Below, one piece after another: positions 5,969 through 7,023 of a stretch of DNA of 7,023 bases. The first letter of the stretch is position 1. The number at the start of each line of letters is the position of its first letter. The notes under the pieces are model-generated. The model was not told where the DNA came from, did no database searches, and saw only the letters and a list, made by a program, of their open reading frames with translations. The translations under genes were made by a program, and so were the position numbers. Source of the DNA: Ravibacter sp964562455 (GTDB lineage Bacteria; Bacteroidota; Bacteroidia; Cytophagales; Spirosomataceae); assembly GCA_964562455.1 (NCBI GenBank), contig CAZLTN010000187.1, positions 1 through 7,023 of the forward strand. The letters run 5' to 3'.

Positions 5969-6994
5969 ATGATGAGTGAGTGGAAGAACACAACTTTGAG
6001 TTTTGCATGTAAGACTATCCTAACTGGCGGAACTCCCTTGACAAGTATTAAAGAATATTATGATAGTGAAGACGTGGCTTGGCTAAAAACCAAAGAGGTG
6101 AATTTTAACAGAATAACCAAAACCGAAAACTATATAAGTTACAATGGGTTGGCAAACTCTTCCGCAAAGCTGATACCAATCAATAGTATAATAGTCGCAA
6201 TGTATGGGCAGGGTGATACAGCTGGAAGGGTGGCGATTAATAAGATACCACTCACTACAAATCAGGCCTGCTGCAATCTGGTAATAGATGAAAATAAAGC
6301 GGACTACAACTTTATCTATTATTTTCTTAGCAATTCATATGAAGAACTCGTTGCCCGAAAGACAGGTAGTGCGCAACCGAACTTGAATACAAAATTAATT
6401 GGTGGGTTTCCATTATTACTACCAACCCTTTCCGAACAAACCGACATCGCCTCCATTCTCTCTAGCCTGGATGATAAAATAGACCTGCTGCACCGCCAGA
6501 ACCAAACCCTGGAAAAAATGGCCGAAACGCTTTTCAGGCAGTGGTTTGTGGAGGAGGCGATGGAGGAGTGGGAGGTGGTTCAACTTAAAAGAGTAGTCGA
6601 GATTGGTATTGGAAGGACTCCTCCAAGAAAGGAATTCCATTGGTTTACAAATAACCCAGCGGACGTGAAATGGATTTCCATCAAAGATTTAGGAAATGAT
6701 GGTGTCTACATCTCAAACACATCTGAGTATTTAACAATAGATGCTGTGAAGAAATTTAACATACCTATTATCCCTAAAGACACTGTGGTCCTTAGTTTCA
6801 AGATGACTGTCGGGCGAGTTGCTATTACGGCTGAGGAGATGCTTTCAAATGAAGCAATTGCGCATTTTAAGTTTAATAGGAATACCCCATTTTCAAAAGA
6901 GTATTTATATTTATTCCTTAAGACATTTAAATATGATTTATTAGGAAGTACCTCATCCATTGTTACCGCGGTATTGTTAAACACATATAGATAA
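5969..6994 (+). CDS. hsdS: type I restriction-modification specificity subunit HsdS, truncated in the second recognition domain
   Basis: HsdS recognises the two halves of the type I target site and docks HsdM. The first target-recognition domain (residues about 1-150) is complete and ends with the usual GSAQPNLNTKLIGGFPLLLP. The central conserved region is SEQTDIASILSSLDDKI...LEKMAETLFRQWF (155-193). The second domain begins at EWEVVQLKRV (200-209) and runs through ISIKDL, VVLSFKMTVGRVAI and EYLYLFLKTF to GSTSSIVTAV (326-335). There the family would continue with its anchoring N-x-x-x-I segment and a second conserved region, but the protein ends six residues later as LLNTYR. At 341 residues it is some 50-90 short of the usual length. 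No other frame restores the missing end before the window closes. ATG at 5969 or 5972 could start it; MSEW from 5972 looks more like other HsdS proteins. Confidence 0.88.
   Translation: MMSEWKNTTLSFACKTILTGGTPLTSIKEYYDSEDVAWLKTKEVNFNRITKTENYISYNGLANSSAKLIPINSIIVAMYGQGDTAGRVAINKIPLTTNQACCNLVIDENKADYNFIYYFLSNSYEELVARKTGSAQPNLNTKLIGGFPLLLPTLSEQTDIASILSSLDDKIDLLHRQNQTLEKMAETLFRQWFVEEAMEEWEVVQLKRVVEIGIGRTPPRKEFHWFTNNPADVKWISIKDLGNDGVYISNTSEYLTIDAVKKFNIPIIPKDTVVLSFKMTVGRVAITAEEMLSNEAIAHFKFNRNTPFSKEYLYLFLKTFKYDLLGSTSSIVTAVLLNTYR
6959..6979. repeat. palindrome and direct repeat at the hsdS break point
   Basis: TACCGCGGTA (6964-6973) is a perfect 10-bp palindrome, flanked by the direct repeat ATTGTTA at 6959-6965 and 6973-6979. 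The homology to other HsdS proteins stops at the same place (residue V335 is encoded at 6971-6973). A G/C-only CCGCGG core is unusual in this very A/T-rich gene end. It may be a recombination or insertion scar, or chance. Confidence 0.4.
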
Positions 6995-7023
6995 CTGATT
7001 ATTGAGTTTCATCATCAGTAGAT

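Noticed and set aside
5929..5979. Short frame (MVLNEIRKIKIEKDDE) overlapping the hsdS start
   Set aside because: Sixteen codons, Lys/Glu-rich because of the A-rich leader, with no ribosome site of its own; a coupling peptide is possible but unsupported.
6994..7019. Small inverted repeat ACTGAT/ATCAGT after the hsdS stop as a possible IS end or terminator
   Set aside because: Six pairs with a 14-base loop, no T-tract, no recognisable IS terminus and only 29 bases of sequence left.
1..7023. CRISPR array, tRNA, rRNA or a complete insertion sequence
   Set aside because: No regularly spaced repeats, no tRNA-like cloverleaf and no transposase with terminal repeats were seen; the Rpn-like gene has no terminal inverted repeats around it.

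Overview
The window looks like an accessory region of a Bacteroidota chromosome, most like Cytophagales and relatives. Three things point there. Putative promoters fit the Bacteroidota -7 box TAnnTTTG. Canonical Shine-Dalgarno sites are largely absent. The small XRE regulator has a C-terminal region (CTFNPIEKW...LYERLLQSE) that I know from Bacteroidota regulators. The organism assignment is an inference.

Left part (1-2754), small accessory genes. Bases 3-47 may hold the last codons of an upstream gene. At 276-1199 (+) lies a full-length Rpn/YhgA-type recombination-promoting nuclease ('transposase_31') homologue whose E-x-K/Q active-site motif appears to be lost. It converges on an unrecognised 282-residue protein (1357-2205, -) that I find to be built from three copies of a ~48-residue unit. 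A long imperfect hairpin lies between the two. Divergent from the repeat protein is a 131-residue XRE regulator (2359-2754, +).

Middle (2755-3096). About 340 bases hold no gene. There is a short hairpin just after the XRE gene, and a very strong 14-bp stem plus T-tract terminator that ends only about 30 bases before hsdM.

Right part (3097-7023), a type I restriction-modification locus. hsdM (complete) is followed by a class II Fic AMP-transferase gene with a C-terminal winged helix, then by hsdS. The fic gene has its own promoter-like boxes and a perfect 14-bp inverted repeat with an extra half-site, which is the picture of an autoregulated cassette placed between the modification and specificity genes. 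hsdS has a complete first target-recognition domain and central conserved region. The reading frame then stops inside the second target-recognition domain, next to a small palindrome and direct repeat. No hsdR is visible; it presumably lies outside the window.

How the parts may work together: HsdM and HsdS would form the methyltransferase core and join HsdR for restriction. The Fic protein may be an effector or guard whose expression is tied to the locus, and its autoregulation may also set how much hsdS is transcribed. The truncated hsdS suggests specificity switching by recombination, or an inactivated system. These last points are inferences.
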